From contig CM038221.1 in assembly GCA_021442155.1 (NCBI GenBank), positions 146,063,601-146,127,600 on the forward strand: a stretch of 64,000 nucleotides of DNA, given 5' to 3'. The stretch's first letter is position 1, and each line of letters starts with the position of its first letter. The translations under genes and the position numbers were made by a program. Below are positions 11,045 through 23,219 of the stretch, in pieces. The stretch is from Cymbidium sinense (Eukaryota > Streptophyta > Magnoliopsida > Asparagales > Orchidaceae). The notes beneath the pieces are model-generated. The model ran no database searches and was not told the DNA's origin. It saw only the letters and a program-made list of their open reading frames with translations.

Positions 11045-12482
11045 GTGGAATTATGGTGCGGCAGAGAATATGATTATTTGTTGGGACAAGTTCTACATGG
11101 TGTGAACGATATGATTCCACCATCTCAAGATGTTGGATATGAAATTATAGTGGAGGTAGTAGATGATGACGAAGAGGATGATAGCGACCGGAACATATTT
11201 GAGGCCACTAACCATCCCTCGGGTCGAGATTTGATTTGTTTTCAATTAGAACAAGTCACACCACAAAGACTGACGTAATAATGGTATATGCATGGCAAAA
11301 CAACAAGAGAATGAGATGAGGATCTCACATTTGATGACACATTAGATAATTTCTTTGAGGAGAACGCATTCCAGAATTGGCCGAGGGTATTTGTTTTCAT
11401 GACAAGAAAGCATTCGTGTTCCAGTATCCCGACATTGGAGCTTAGCATTGGTTTTCGATGGAATGAAGGATATGTTGAAATGCCATCATCCATCCAGAGT
11501 CTATAGGGATGAGTTGGATGGACTTCTACATCGGTATGACAATTGATGTAATATTATTTATTCATTACGAACTTGTAGTGAAAGAATAACTTATGTTGTA
11601 TTTGCAAGTCATCTGGGAGCCATATGGATATCAGATCCGCTTGCGTGTCGCAGATATATGTTTACACGGCTAGGAGATATGGCTAGCTAGAGTACCGCTG
11701 ATATTTTGGAAGATGGTAGAGTGGTACACGATGGTGTCGAGAGCGATTCGACGCCTCCATGTCATGTAGCCAGATAGATTCATCATTCGTTCGCAGTCGA
11801 TGGACAGTAAAAGAATGTTGATTGGGTTGAATACCACCACTCCTTCATTGCATTAGCACCGACGTGTCGATTGTCATAGTTGATTCATCACGCGGGGAGA
11901 GATCAACCGCTATATGAGGTGGTATCATTCATGGGCATCACTTTACATGCTCAAGGCAGTACCTCCTCGACATATTACCCTCGAGGGGGAACATTTGATG
12001 GTTAGTATGTATGCAAAGTATTATAATTTATTTTTCCTATCAATAATGAAATCCTGATCTAAAACTTCTGTATGCAGCGTGAGCACATCTTAAATACTGA
12101 GGAAATATTTTAACGCTACTTCGGCAGAGATGGATACGAAATTTAATCTTTCAACAATTATGAAGAGTCGCCGTGGACTTGAGACAAAATATGCATATCT
12201 CGGCGGTAGATCAGGATACGACATTTCGTGCACATTTGCATCAATGCAGATGTTTCTTGATGGATGCGGACCATCCTCTACGTGGAGGCGCCACATTACA
12301 CATTTTCCACCACCCGATTCATATCAGGAGGCAATGTGGTCTCATATGCACCCATGACACGCAGCAATCCAGCCGACATATGGACCGCGTCATTCCATGA
12401 CACCGCCATGAGTGTACCATGGTATTCGTTGCTATGCAAGCTTCGCAGAGATATACCTCATGTTACGGACTTAGGGTATTAG
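11045..12482 (+). pseudogene. Plant mobile domain (PMD) protein remnant
   Basis: A frame at 11045-11278 encodes an acidic segment (VDDDEEDDSD near the middle). After an intron-like break, a TTGCAG at about 11604-11609 precedes VIWEPYGYQIRLR (from about 11610), and then EIWLARVPLIFWKMVEW, matching the 'WEPY...W..RVPLI....VEWH' core of plant mobile domains. Further fragments (DWVEYHHSF near 11820, LYEVVSFMGITLH near 11915) fit its later part, then a frame at 12130-12357. One in-frame stop (HG-stop-EIW near 11670) and several frame changes break it. PMD proteins occur as MAIN-like host proteins and inside some transposons; here it sits within the MULE termini. Confidence 0.65.
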
Positions 12483-12884
12483 CGTCGGCGGTGGAAGAGG
12501 AGGACCATCAACAACATCATCTGCGGTCTCGGCGACCAACATTACACTCAATGGCGATCGATTCCACCTGAACGCGTTGAAGATAGATGTGTTATCTTCT
12601 TTATAGATGGATGGCATGTACTCTTGGTGTTTTTATTTGTTATCTCTTGTCATTCATGCACTTCTTATTGTATTATCTCGGTACTTTATATTATTTGTTT
12701 ATTTTTTGATTCAAATACGAGGAGGAAAATTCAACTAGAATTACATAAAGATTCAAACTCAATTTATAAACTCAATTTATATATAGAATATAATGAGAGT
12801 GTTTGATATTACTAAAAATAATATATCTTTGTATTATGTCAAAAAAAAAAAATAGGTCGCCACAACATATTTAATTTTTGACTT

Positions 12885-13195
12885 GAAGTCACATTTGTAA
12901 AACAGCTCTGAGATTCATCGAAAGGTGTCAACATGAAAGTTGTAGAATTTTTCATTATCTTTCCAACGATACCAACCCCCTAAAATCGACACTTAATTAG
13001 CCTGATTTGGCCAAAAAACGAGAGTTACATCAATATCTTGAATTTTTGCAACTTCAGAAGTCACACATTTGCAAACACTGGAGCTCACCGGACGAGATTC
13101 ATCAAAAGTTGTTAACATAAAAGTTGTAGAATTTTTTATTATCTTTCCAATGATACTAAGCACACCAAAATACGATACCTGATGAGTCAAATACA
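12885..13195. repeat. Two-unit ~184-bp tandem repeat inside the MULE
   Basis: The block GAGATTCATC(G/A)AAAG followed by AAAGTTGTAGAATTTTT and ATTATCTTTCCAA begins at about 12910 and again at about 13094. The surrounding AAGTCACA...TTTG sequence is repeated too. The stretch is non-coding and lies between the PMD remnant and the right terminal repeat. Confidence 0.7.
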
Positions 13196-13290
13196 ATATA
13201 TTAAATGTGGACTACTCATTTTATTTTTTAAAAAAAAATTAAAGGGTCACAATCAGCGACACCCAATCGCGTCATTAACGTAGCGACACT

Positions 13291-13366
13291 TATTTTAATT
13301 TTTTTTAAAAAAAATGGCTAATCACCTAATTAATTTTATAAAATGGCCTATTTTAAAAATTAAGCC
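13291..13366 (-). repeat. Right terminal inverted repeat of MULE
   Basis: Read on the minus strand from 13366 inward it starts GGCTTAATTTTTAAAATAGG and follows the left repeat block by block to AATTAAAATA. It is followed outside by the 9-bp direct duplication CTCTTTAGC. Confidence 0.88.
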
Positions 13367-13375
13367 CTCTTTAGC
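13367..13375. repeat. Right target-site duplication of the MULE
   Basis: CTCTTTAGC, identical to 9668-9676. Confidence 0.88.
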
Positions 13376-14570
<1,195 letters not shown>

Positions 14571-14778
14571 TTTAATTTTATGTATTTTTAGTTATTATTA
14601 TTATTATTAATTATATATTTAAAATTTTTTTGATTCGGACTCCCCTCCTGGTTATTAATGAAATGCAGGAGATGATTTGGTTCGGGTACGATTTGCATGA
14701 GACAATCCCTTAATATGCTGACGAGGCCTTCTAATGGGCCGTCAAATTGGCTTACTGAAACTTAGCAAATGGAGTTCT

Positions 14779-15803
14779 TAACATGAATCATATATACTAT
14801 CATTAGAATGTAAATGAATAATACGCTGATAAAAAATATATGAAATAAAAACAGATATATAGTGCGATATAAAAATAGGACATCCTTACTAAAAATATGA
14901 AAAATAGATAAGCCTTATTTATTTATTTTATTTTTGTCTAGTATTCATTTCAGAAATGAGAAAATTACAGGTTAAAATCTAAGAGAAGCAATATGAAAAT
15001 CGATGATTATTAGTAAGGAAAGTCTAAAATTAAAAGAAAACATATACCAACAATGAGTAGATCATAAAACCCAAATAAAATAAAACAAAAGCTATTAAAA
15101 AAGAGAACCCAAAAGTGGACTTCAATGGAGTTGAGCTCATCAAGACCAACAATTCAGAAATATCCGGATGGACTTCGTCCAAGGAAGCCAACTTTGCAGT
15201 CAAGCACAGATTTGTCCCATAATGATGTAATCTCATGATAAGGATAAAGCAGACACCGCTTAGTCAATAAGAGGAGGATTCAATGTCTAGGAACGTGACT
15301 AACATGAACCGTATACGTTATCGTTAGAATGCAAATGGATAATGCGCCGATAAAAATATGAGATAGGAAATAGACATACAGTGCAATACAAAAATCGGAC
15401 ATCCTTACTAAAAATATGAAAAATAGATAAGCCTTATTTATTTTTATTTTTTTTGCCTAGTATTCATTTCAGAAATGAGAAAATTACAGGGTTAAAATCT
15501 ATGAGAAACAACATGAAAATTGATGATTGTTAGTAAGGAAAGTCTAAAATCAAAAGAAAACATATACCAACAATGAGTAGATCATAAAACCCAAATAAAA
15601 TAAAATAAAAGCTATTAAAAAAACAAACCCAAAAGTGGACTTCAATGGAGTTGAGCTCAGCAAGACCAACAATTCAAAAATATCTGGATGAACTTCTTCT
15701 AAGGAAGCCAACTTTGCGACCCATAATGATATAATCTCATGATAAAGATAAAGCAGACACTGCTCAATCAATAAGAGAAGGATTCAATGTCTGGGAACAT
15801 GAC
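14779..15803. repeat. ~520-bp tandem duplication including a LINE 3' end
   Basis: Two units (14779-15299 and 15300-15803) align over their whole length. Landmarks in both are TAACATGAA near the start, GGACATCCTTACTAAAAATATG, CCTAGTATTCATTTC or its variant, AACCCAAATAAAATAAAA, and GATTCAATGTCT(A/G)GGAAC near the end. On the minus strand each unit encodes a similar hydrophobic tail ending GFMIYSLLVYVFF. Unit 2 lacks ~17 bases near 15715. The unit joins the LINE 3' end to the sequence beyond its tail, so the duplication occurred after insertion. Confidence 0.85.
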
Positions 15804-16159
15804 TGCTGATTAAGTCCGAGACATATGTTTGTGTAACATTATTGCTCCAAAAAACAGTAAAGAGAAAAAGCCCTTTCTTGTTTGTATCCAGACGTAGTTA
15901 TGAGACCAGCAAAACTAAGTAATTATGTCAATCAAGAGAACCAGTACAAGCTCAACAGGAAATGGAGAGAAGCAAGCTAACATATAACATAGTAAACATG
16001 TTTAAGAGAAGTATAAAGATTGAATGCAATCCGATAAGATTCTCTGTAATCTCCATTGCAACTTTTCTGTCTAATAGCAAAACATATCTTGGAAATAATA
16101 ACGTTAATAGTAGAGGTTTTAGATTGAAAAATGCAAAAATTTCTTTCCAACCATATGTA

Positions 16160-16609
16160 CTAAGTAGTAATTGGAACAACAAGAAGGAAGAACCTCTTTG
16201 ATACCTTACAATTAATCAGATTAGCATGTAAAAGGAGTTGCTCCAAGGTGCATCCCATGTGGAAGAAATTGCCCATAGGGATGCAGACTTTAAGAACATC
16301 CATAGAGTAAATGCATTCAAAGAACAAGTGTGAATGCTTCTCATGTTCCCTTAGGAATAGAGCACACCAAGAGTAAACACTAATACTTCTTTGAATTAAA
16401 TTATCTTTTATTTTCAGTCCTCTCATAATAATTCTCCAAGCCAATATAACATATTTAAGAGAATACAATTTAAACCAAACAAACTTCACCCAATCCGATT
16501 TAGGCATGTCATTGAAGAGAAAAAGATGGGTGGATTTATGGCTATAATATTCTTTAACCAGCCAAAAATAACTGATTGACTTGTCATTAATAGGAATTAT
16601 GCCAATCAA
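16160..16609 (-). pseudogene. LINE C-terminal zf-RVT domain
   Basis: A 149-codon frame contains KSDWVKFVWFKLYSLKYVIL, then AWRIIMRGLKIKDNLIQR and CALFLREHEKHSHLFFECIYS, the WK.....K...F.W......L.T...L.R and C..C...E...HLFF.C pattern of zf-RVT domains found after plant LINE RTs. The first Cys of the expected pair region is degenerate. Downstream (16182-15952) the frame loses similarity apart from a WKEIFAFF-type motif. Confidence 0.8.
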
Positions 16610-17342
16610 TGTAATATAGCTAGCCAGGGTGGACGAATTATATAGTAAGTTCCACTATTTATTACATATTACTTCACAAGCCATGGTATGTAAGGGACAA
16701 TCAAACCAGGAAAATAAAGCATTATCATATGTATCATAAAGAGAAGACCCTTGTAGCCACCGACCAAAGTAGAAGGAGAGTTTACTATTGCTAAACACCT
16801 GAAAAGAAAGATAATTTCTATTCTCCTAGGTACAGCCTATAAATATTTGCAAAGAGAAGCTGCCAATGAAGTGATATTATTTCAAAAGGAGAAGTTCTTT
16901 CCTAAAAACTAAGAGGAAAGAAAAGGATTAGAGTTATAAATCATCCAGATCATTTTTCATTGGCACGTAATATTAAGGTCATCCAGATTAGGAATGTTGA
17001 GACTACCCGAGATGAGAGATTTAGCAATTTTGGACCAGGAAATGGAGATGAGTTTGTTCTCCTTACCATTATTATGAAGAAAGGCGTTAACCAAGTTAGT
17101 AATTTTCTTCCTTATACCTTTAGGCAAAGAGATGAATGCACTTTAATGAAAGTAATTCCAATAAGCATTCTCACAAATTGAAGCCTTGCGACAAGAGAGA
17201 AGATTATGCTTCCGACCATTGAACCATTGAAGAAGCTTATCCAAAAATTTTGGAATAGTTAGAAAACTTACATATGGATTGAGAAATAGTTAAACCCAGA
17301 TAATCCCAAGGAAGATGCTTATGAAGGGACCCCAGAGCATTG

Positions 17343-18180
17343 CTAAAATCTTTCTCTAATTGTTGAATCCACAAATTTAGAAAAACTTATAACATATTTA
17401 GTAGCATTGTGGGAAAGGTTGAACTCTCTAAAAAATAAGTGAAGAAGTGTGGAGAGATAGTTAATATTAACAAGGTTGGCCTTGCCAAACATGAGAAGAT
17501 CATCAGCATATATAAGATGAGAAATGGAGCAGTTGTTTTTCAGAAGTGGTTTGTATGAGCTATCACTACTGAGTTTTTCCATAAGCCGAGAGAAGACATC
17601 CATGTTGATAGAAAAGAGATAAGGAGACAAAGGGCATCCCTATCTCAGACTCGAGGAGGAAGAGAAGTATCTTTTCAATTCACCATTTAAGATAATAGAG
17701 AATGGCACATTGTCAATACAAGCTTGGATCTAATTAACAAATTTGAAAGGGAACTTCAAAAGGCACAATCTATGAAGAATAAAATGTATATTGACATTAT
17801 CAAACGCTTTTTTAAGGTCAATCTTTGCACAAAACTTTTAAGGCAGCTTTTTTTATTGAACCCAAAAAAAATCTCATTTGCAAAATTAACATTATCAGTA
17901 AGGTTGCGTCCCCTTAAGAATGCTTCTTAAGTCGGATGTATGAGATTAGTAAGGAGCAACTTCATTCTATCGCTTAGAAGTTTAGAAATCACATTGTAGA
18001 AAATGTTGCAAAGAGATATAGGTCTATAATTACTAATATCTTCAGTAAGATGACTCTTAGGAATGAGGGTAATAATAGAGTACTTGACTCTAAGAAGGAG
18101 CTTAGAGGATGAGAAAAGTATTAAATAACTTTCATGAATGAGAATCCAGTGATATCCCAAGTATCCATAAAAAATTTTGA
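17343..18180 (-). pseudogene. LINE reverse transcriptase domain
   Basis: At 18160-17927 the frame holds SIITLIPK and NYRPISLCNIFYNVISKLL, the N-terminal RT motifs. At 17630-17343 it holds MSPYLFSINMDVFSRLMEK and an intact catalytic YADD (17499-17510, within SHLIYADDLLMFGKA). Immediately before this, the motif usually reading RQGCPLSPYLF shows a stop in place of the Gln. Frames between the blocks are broken. The catalytic centre is intact but the reading frame is not. Confidence 0.88.
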
Positions 18181-18779
18181 AGTGAAACCATCATAACCGA
18201 GAGCCTTATTAGTACCTATAGAAAAAATAGCATTTTTTATGTCTTCAAGAGAAAATGGAGCTATAAGGGAGTCACTATCCTATTGGGATAATGAGAGCAA
18301 AAGAGAATATCCAACCAATTATTTCTATAAGAAGTAATTGAGTTGTTGAGTAAATGCAAATTGTATGATATAGTCTCCTTAGCAATGTCATATTAAGTAC
18401 TAAGAGTGGTCCCATTAGACTTCAATGTGTTGATGGAATTCCATTTTTTTTTTCTGATTTTAGCTCTTTGATAAAGAAATTTGATGTCATCCTCACCTTA
18501 GAAATCCAAGCACATTTAAACGCTGAGTCACCTAGTTCTCACAAGAGATGGCCTCACTTAGGCTAGCTTGTATAATGATTGCTTTAGAAAGAAGATCTTG
18601 GCAAGTAGGATTGGATTCAAGATTTGTGTATATCTCAGTAAGTTGCCTTTTCAGTTCTGATATTTATATGAGATGTAATTGAAAGAGTTTCATTCAACAA
18701 CTTTCAAAGCTTCTTTGACCTTTTTAAGGCAATTACAAAGGACAAAGATGGGGTCCCCTCCCACAATACTACTCTAAGA

Positions 18780-19570
18780 ATGTTGGACAATCTCATAAAA
18801 ATTAGGAAAGGAGCTCCATTAGTTTTTTATACACAGATTGGTGCTTTAAATTTGGCAAAGTGTTGGAGGAAAGCATGATAGGAGAATGGTCAAAATTAAG
18901 TGGAACCATAACTTTCCAATATGAGAGAGGAAAGGTGGAAATCCATAGGTTATTGCAAAGCACCACATCAAGTAAGCATCTAATGGGGTTATTAAGTTGT
19001 TGATTGAGCCAACTAAATGAAAGACCCAAATTTTAAAATTCAATTAAACCAAAATTGAGAATACAATCATTTAAGTCTTTAATAGGGAAGGGGAGCCACC
19101 CCCTTCTCTAAAGTATTTTAAATACAGTTGAAATCACTTATAATCAACCAGGGTTCACTAATGGAAGTAGCTAGAGAGAGAATGGACTGCCATAATGCCT
19201 TCATATCATGATTATTATTATCAACATAAACAAAAGTGATAAGAAAACTACTAGCAAAACTAGAAGTAAAGCGACCGTATAAAAATTGTGAATGGGAGAG
19301 GAAAGTGAAAAATGTAGTCACATCTGTATTCCATTTAAGCCAGATACGGTCATTGGGAGAATCTAAGAAGTTGTTGTAGCTATATTCATGTTTAAAGATT
19401 TGAAATTTCTTAATGTCAAGAGAGTTGGAAACAGAAAGAGGAGGGATCTTTGTTTTCAGCAAACACAAGACATATATGTGATTTTTCATCTCAAACTTTC
19501 TACATTCAATGACTTTAGAGCCACTATAAAAGCCTCTCACATTCCAAGAGGCAATATTAATAGGACTCAT
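18780..19570 (-). pseudogene. LINE APE endonuclease domain
   Basis: The frame at 19570-19118 starts MSPINIASWNVRGF, the N-terminal catalytic motif of plant LINE endonucleases, and reaches WLIISDFNCI, the domain's internal 'GDFN' motif with Gly replaced by Ser. After a frame change, the part at 19029-18802 carries LSFSWLNQQLNNPI and ends with FDHSPIML, matching the C-terminal SDHSP motif with Ser replaced by Phe. All major blocks are present but split over two frames. The encoded domain would nick the target site. Confidence 0.85.
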
Positions 19571-19612
19571 AAATTAGTTCTAGCCTTGGGAAGAAGAATC
19601 ACCTTTAGGTCT

Positions 19613-20576
19613 CTACCTTTGGTCTTTACTTATAGACAATAAGGTAATGGGTTTGGAGGATGAAGCATTTAATGTATCAGAGTCCTTGAATTGGTCAGCC
19701 ACTGAATCTGGGTTATGATTAAAGAGGGAAGCAAATAAATTTTGAATGGTGTCAAGAGAGTTAATGGATGAAGGTAGCTCTTTTTGGATAAATGGTGCAG
19801 CCGTAGGGGGTTTGCAGTTCGGAGATGATGGGCAATTGGAAGGGTTATGGGAAAATGTATTACATAGACAATGTATGGTGTAGGTTTCCATTCGTAAATA
19901 ATTGGCTGCACCAGTTCTTTACTATTGAGAGAAGTAGTGATGGAGTTTGGAAGAGAAGAGGAAGTAGAAATTTGAATACACACTCTAGCAAGGTGAGCCA
20001 TGAACCATTAGCCATAAGAGGATCTACTCTATGAGGGGTTCTAATCTTATTGGCAATTTTAGAAATCTCTTTTTACGACTAGTAACACAACGGCAAATTA
20101 GAGAATTTGACCCAGATAGGGACCCCTTTGAAGTCTTCGAGGATAGGGGTGAAGTCCGGTGTCCATTTCTTAAATATAAAAGGTTTACCCAATATAAACC
20201 AAGGACCACCATTGAAGACCATATTCATATCTTCCTCACAATTGAAATTGGAAAGGAAAAAACCATCGGTTAAGGAAATTAGATCAACATTATCGTGTAA
20301 ATTCCAAACTTTCTTGATAGCTTGCAGAAGGTTGTCGTAAAACGGTCTCCTACCAAAGGCATAGCCAACCAGAGCTTTATTCCATTGCTTCGATCCATTA
20401 GCAATTTCTTATGTGGAAAAGGACATTGTCTCCTCCGGTGATTGGATGTAGCTTAAGTTGAGGGGTTTGGATTTAGGAGCTTGAGAAAAAAGAAGGTTTT
20501 TCCAATTCAAAGTGGACATAGGGAGTTGAGAGGTAGGGCGTATCCCTAATAAGGATGGGGTAGGGGAGGAGTCCAT
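19613..20576 (-). pseudogene. LINE ORF1: DUF4283 and CCHC-like zinc knuckle
   Basis: A start codon at 20576-20574 opens MDSSPTPSL. After a stop near 20411 the frame continues as WNKALVGYAFGRRPFY, NMVFNGGPWFILGKPF and GVPIWVKFSNLPL, the characteristic sequence of the DUF4283 nucleic-acid-binding domain in plant LINE ORF1 proteins. A frame change near 20090 follows. The next part at 19891-19613 starts with a CCHC-like knuckle (HCLCNTFSHNPSNC). The protein would bind element RNA. Stops and frame changes show decay. Confidence 0.8.
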
Positions 20577-20715
20577 AGAAGTGAGATAAAAGGAAAAAGG
20601 CGAAGGCCTTACGGCTCAAGAAGGTTAGAGCTAAAAGAGAGAAGAGAAGAACCAAAAAATCAAAGAGAGCTTCAAGAGAATGGGCGTCACCTGGAGAGAA
20701 TCCTAAGCAGAGAGG

Positions 20716-22355
20716 GCATCAATAAAACAATTGTTAATAAATATGCTTTTAATGCAATATTATCATTTATATATCTTAAAAATTAAAAATGATATATAAA
20801 AATTATATAAATCAAATAAATATGAAGTGAGAATTAATAAAAGAGAAATAAGAATTGAATCAAAAATCACAGCTCAATATATTTTCTATCAACCTCTTAT
20901 AAATTTATTTTCTATCATTTTTTATCTAATGCATATTGTGATACCTACCACCGTCTATTTATTAAATTTAAGTTATGATCTATTACTTAAATAAGGAGAT
21001 GATTTGTGTTGATGCATTTTATAATCACAAGCAAATATAAAGGAGAGGAAGTTGTTTAGAGGAGCAACTCGCTTTAGATTTTTGTCATAATTGGAAGAAG
21101 CTTTTGCAATGGTGGAAACGAGATGAAGAAGCTCAAGCAACAAGAATCAAAGATTGTAGGATTAGTATTAATGTTTTCTTCTTCACTTTGAACTCTTGAT
21201 ATTATGGGAAGTGGATACATTCTTTGTGAGTCATTAACACTGATAAAGTGAAATTTAATTATATTCTTATGAACAAATAAAATAAAAGAAAATTTACATG
21301 CATTATAATGTAACAAGCATTTCTTAAGCATTTACATATGTAGCATTGATATTTACAAAAATAATACTTTTCTTGAGCATGAAGAGATGCATTTCACTTT
21401 AAAATATTGATGATAGTATTATTTTTGATGTAATGTTAAAGATTAGAATGCTATTTATGTAAATATTGAAATTGTGGTGGTGGATATGTTAATGTAGAAG
21501 AATTGTGTGTTATGTATATAATTGCTTCAAAAAATAATGTACTTTCTATTTCCAAGTTTAGTGGAATATTTGGCCTATGGGCTGCCATGGACGTGTACTC
21601 ATTCTTCATATTTATTTTATTAAACAAAAGTTATTGTTACTCTTTATTTCATAAGTAAATTTGTATTTATAAGTGAATTTGTAGATCATAATATTATAAC
21701 CTAACTGGAAGAGATTTTCTAGGAGCAACCAGTTCATAAATGAAGCTATGACAGATATTCTTGTTGCCTGTTGCCGGATGCTGGTTGAATAAATAAACTC
21801 AAATCATCAGCTCATTCAGGATTTTTTTTTTTTTTGGGAGAGGGTATTTTAACTTTAAATATCTTTCTATTCACTGCATCATATGCTCGCAACATTATGT
21901 TGCTTTTAGTCTGGAGCAGATTTAGGCATAATTGTGCTTTGAATTTTATAATTTTTCTTATATGAGATATCTAATTAGTCATTTATCTTTTCTAAAAAAT
22001 TTTTTTTATCTTTTACTTTTATTCTAATATATAAATTTATCCTTCTGAAAATTAAGTCTGACTTCTCCGTGATAGAATTTATCAGTCTCATCATTTCATA
22101 GTCTTCCAAAATGATTAAGCTGTATTTAAAGCTTATGGCTAGCATGTCTTGCTGTGATTGCTACAATGATTTTAGTTATTTTAGAATTATGTTATTTTTC
22201 TGTATTTATTTTAATGGTGTAGATATAGCAATAACACCAATTTTCTGGCAAAGTTGTAGAGATGGGCGCCCGGGAAACATTGGTAAGAGAAGGGAGCTGA
22301 AAAGAAAAGAAAGAATTAAAAAAAAAACATATGATCGATTGAAAATTAAGGAACG
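20716..22355. other. Intergenic DNA upstream of PsaO
   Basis: AT-rich DNA without a supported gene. Short open frames near 21074 and 22111-22362 have no family resemblance. The last ~150 bases probably contribute to the PsaO promoter. Confidence 0.5.
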
Positions 22356-22368
22356 CATATAAAATGAA

Positions 22369-22390
22369 CTTATCCTAATGTATCCACGTG
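22369..22390 (+). promoter_or_regulatory. I-box / G-box light-response pair upstream of PsaO
   Basis: CTTATC (22369-22374, GATAAG on the other strand, an I-box core) lies ten bases before CACGTG (22385-22390, G-box, in the context CCACGTGGCATC). The paired I-box and G-box arrangement is well known from light-regulated nuclear photosynthesis genes. The pair lies ~150 bases before the ATG. No good TATA box is seen between it and the ATG, but there is a pyrimidine-rich stretch (22460-22485), consistent with TATA-less photosystem genes. This supports light-dependent transcription by inference only. Confidence 0.5.
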
Positions 22391-22538
22391 GCATCACTCC
22401 ATTTGGTCATATCCAGCTTCTCTCTATCCATGAAATCCGCGAGAAATCCACATCACAGGCCAGCTTCTCTCTTTCTCTATCTCTTAACTTTTCATGAACA
22501 TCCATCTCTGAAAACAATTTAGTTTAGAGAACAAGCAG

Positions 22539-23219
22539 ATGGCAGCCATGGCGACCTCAACCACCATTGCCGGCTTAGCTAAATCTCTCTCTTCCTCACA
22601 ACCCGTTCTCCAAAGCCATCTCGCCAATCAGGTACGTAGAATCCAACTCAGTTCCTGTTAACACTACTATGTATAATGCCTGTGTTATTTTCTGAAACTT
22701 CACAGGCTTCATAAGGCCTCAAGTTGCTACAAGGAATCCTTTAAGCCAGAAACTGGCTTCAGGTGGAAAGTTCACTTGGTGAGTATAATATATAATCAAC
22801 TGAGTACAACATTCTTATAAAATCAGCTGGTTTTGCTGACTCTATTCTGTTGATTATTTCTCCATGAGGCTAGTTTTGAGAGGAACTGGCTTCGCACGGA
22901 TCTTAACGTCATTGGATTCGGTTTGATTGGTTGGATTGCACCGTCGAGTATTCCGGTGATCAACGGAACAGCCTGACCGGACTATTCTTCCAGAGCATTG
23001 GGGAAGAGCTCGCTCACTGGCCAACTGGACCAGCCCTCACTTCTCAGTTCTGGTATATGGTGATTCAATCAGGTAGTGCAGTTTAGTTTAATCCTGGTTA
23101 AGCTAACTGGAGCTTGATTATACTGCAGGCTGTGGTTGGTCACATGGCACCTTGGGTTGTTCCTTTGCCTCACATTTGGTCAGATTGGTTTCAAGGGAAG
23201 GACTGAGGAATACTTCTGA
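22539..23219 (+). CDS. PsaO: Photosystem I subunit O, chloroplast precursor (four exons, two frame breaks)
   Basis: PsaO is a small thylakoid membrane subunit of photosystem I near PsaL, linked to excitation balance between photosystems. Exons: 22539-22631, 22706-22778, 22874-23052 and 23129-23219, all with GT/AG introns. Exon 1 encodes a Ser/Thr/Ala-rich transit peptide start (MAAMATSTTIAGLAKSL). Exon 3 gives FERNWLRTDLNVIGFGLIGW, then IAPSSIPVING; exon 4 gives WLVTWHLGLFLCLTFGQIGF and ends KGRTEEYF, all highly typical of the family. Two membrane segments are visible. In this sequence the frame breaks twice: the exon 1/2 junction lacks one base (the in-phase joining would hit TAA), and exon 3 lacks one base near 22967-22970 (in ...AACGGAACAGCC...). 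Both breaks sit in short homopolymers, so assembly error is likely, but a recent pseudogene cannot be excluded. Confidence 0.93.

Larger units (their letters stand above)
9677..13366 (+). mobile_element. Mutator-like element (MULE) with plant mobile domain
   Basis: The ~3.7-kb element is bounded by long terminal inverted repeats (9677-9748 and 13291-13366) and a 9-bp direct duplication of the target. Inside lie a GC-rich leader (about 9760-9995), a stretch resembling the N-terminus of MuDR-type proteins (about 10690-10830, reading VLYYGGELRVSHDFIPKYVG), an acidic stretch near 11150-11190, and a decayed PMD region from about 11613. I found no recognisable MULE transposase DDE domain, so the copy is probably non-autonomous. 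Stops and frame changes show decay, but the termini are well preserved. Confidence 0.85.
14920..20715 (-). mobile_element. L1-type LINE retrotransposon, inactive
   Basis: Read on the minus strand, the element has a DUF4283-type ORF1, an APE endonuclease, a reverse transcriptase and a zinc-finger zf-RVT domain, the usual order of plant L1 LINEs. The 3' UTR reads GTAATTTTCTCATTTCTG then AATGAATACTAG and ends in an A-rich tail, seen as T-rich DNA near 15436-15460 and, through the local duplication, near 14915-14940. Numerous stops and frameshifts make it non-functional. The length of about 5.3 kb without the duplicated part fits a full or nearly full copy. Confidence 0.88.

Noticed and set aside
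12624..12806. 60-codon frame after the PMD remnant
   Set aside because: Low-complexity hydrophobic translation of AT-rich DNA without similarity.
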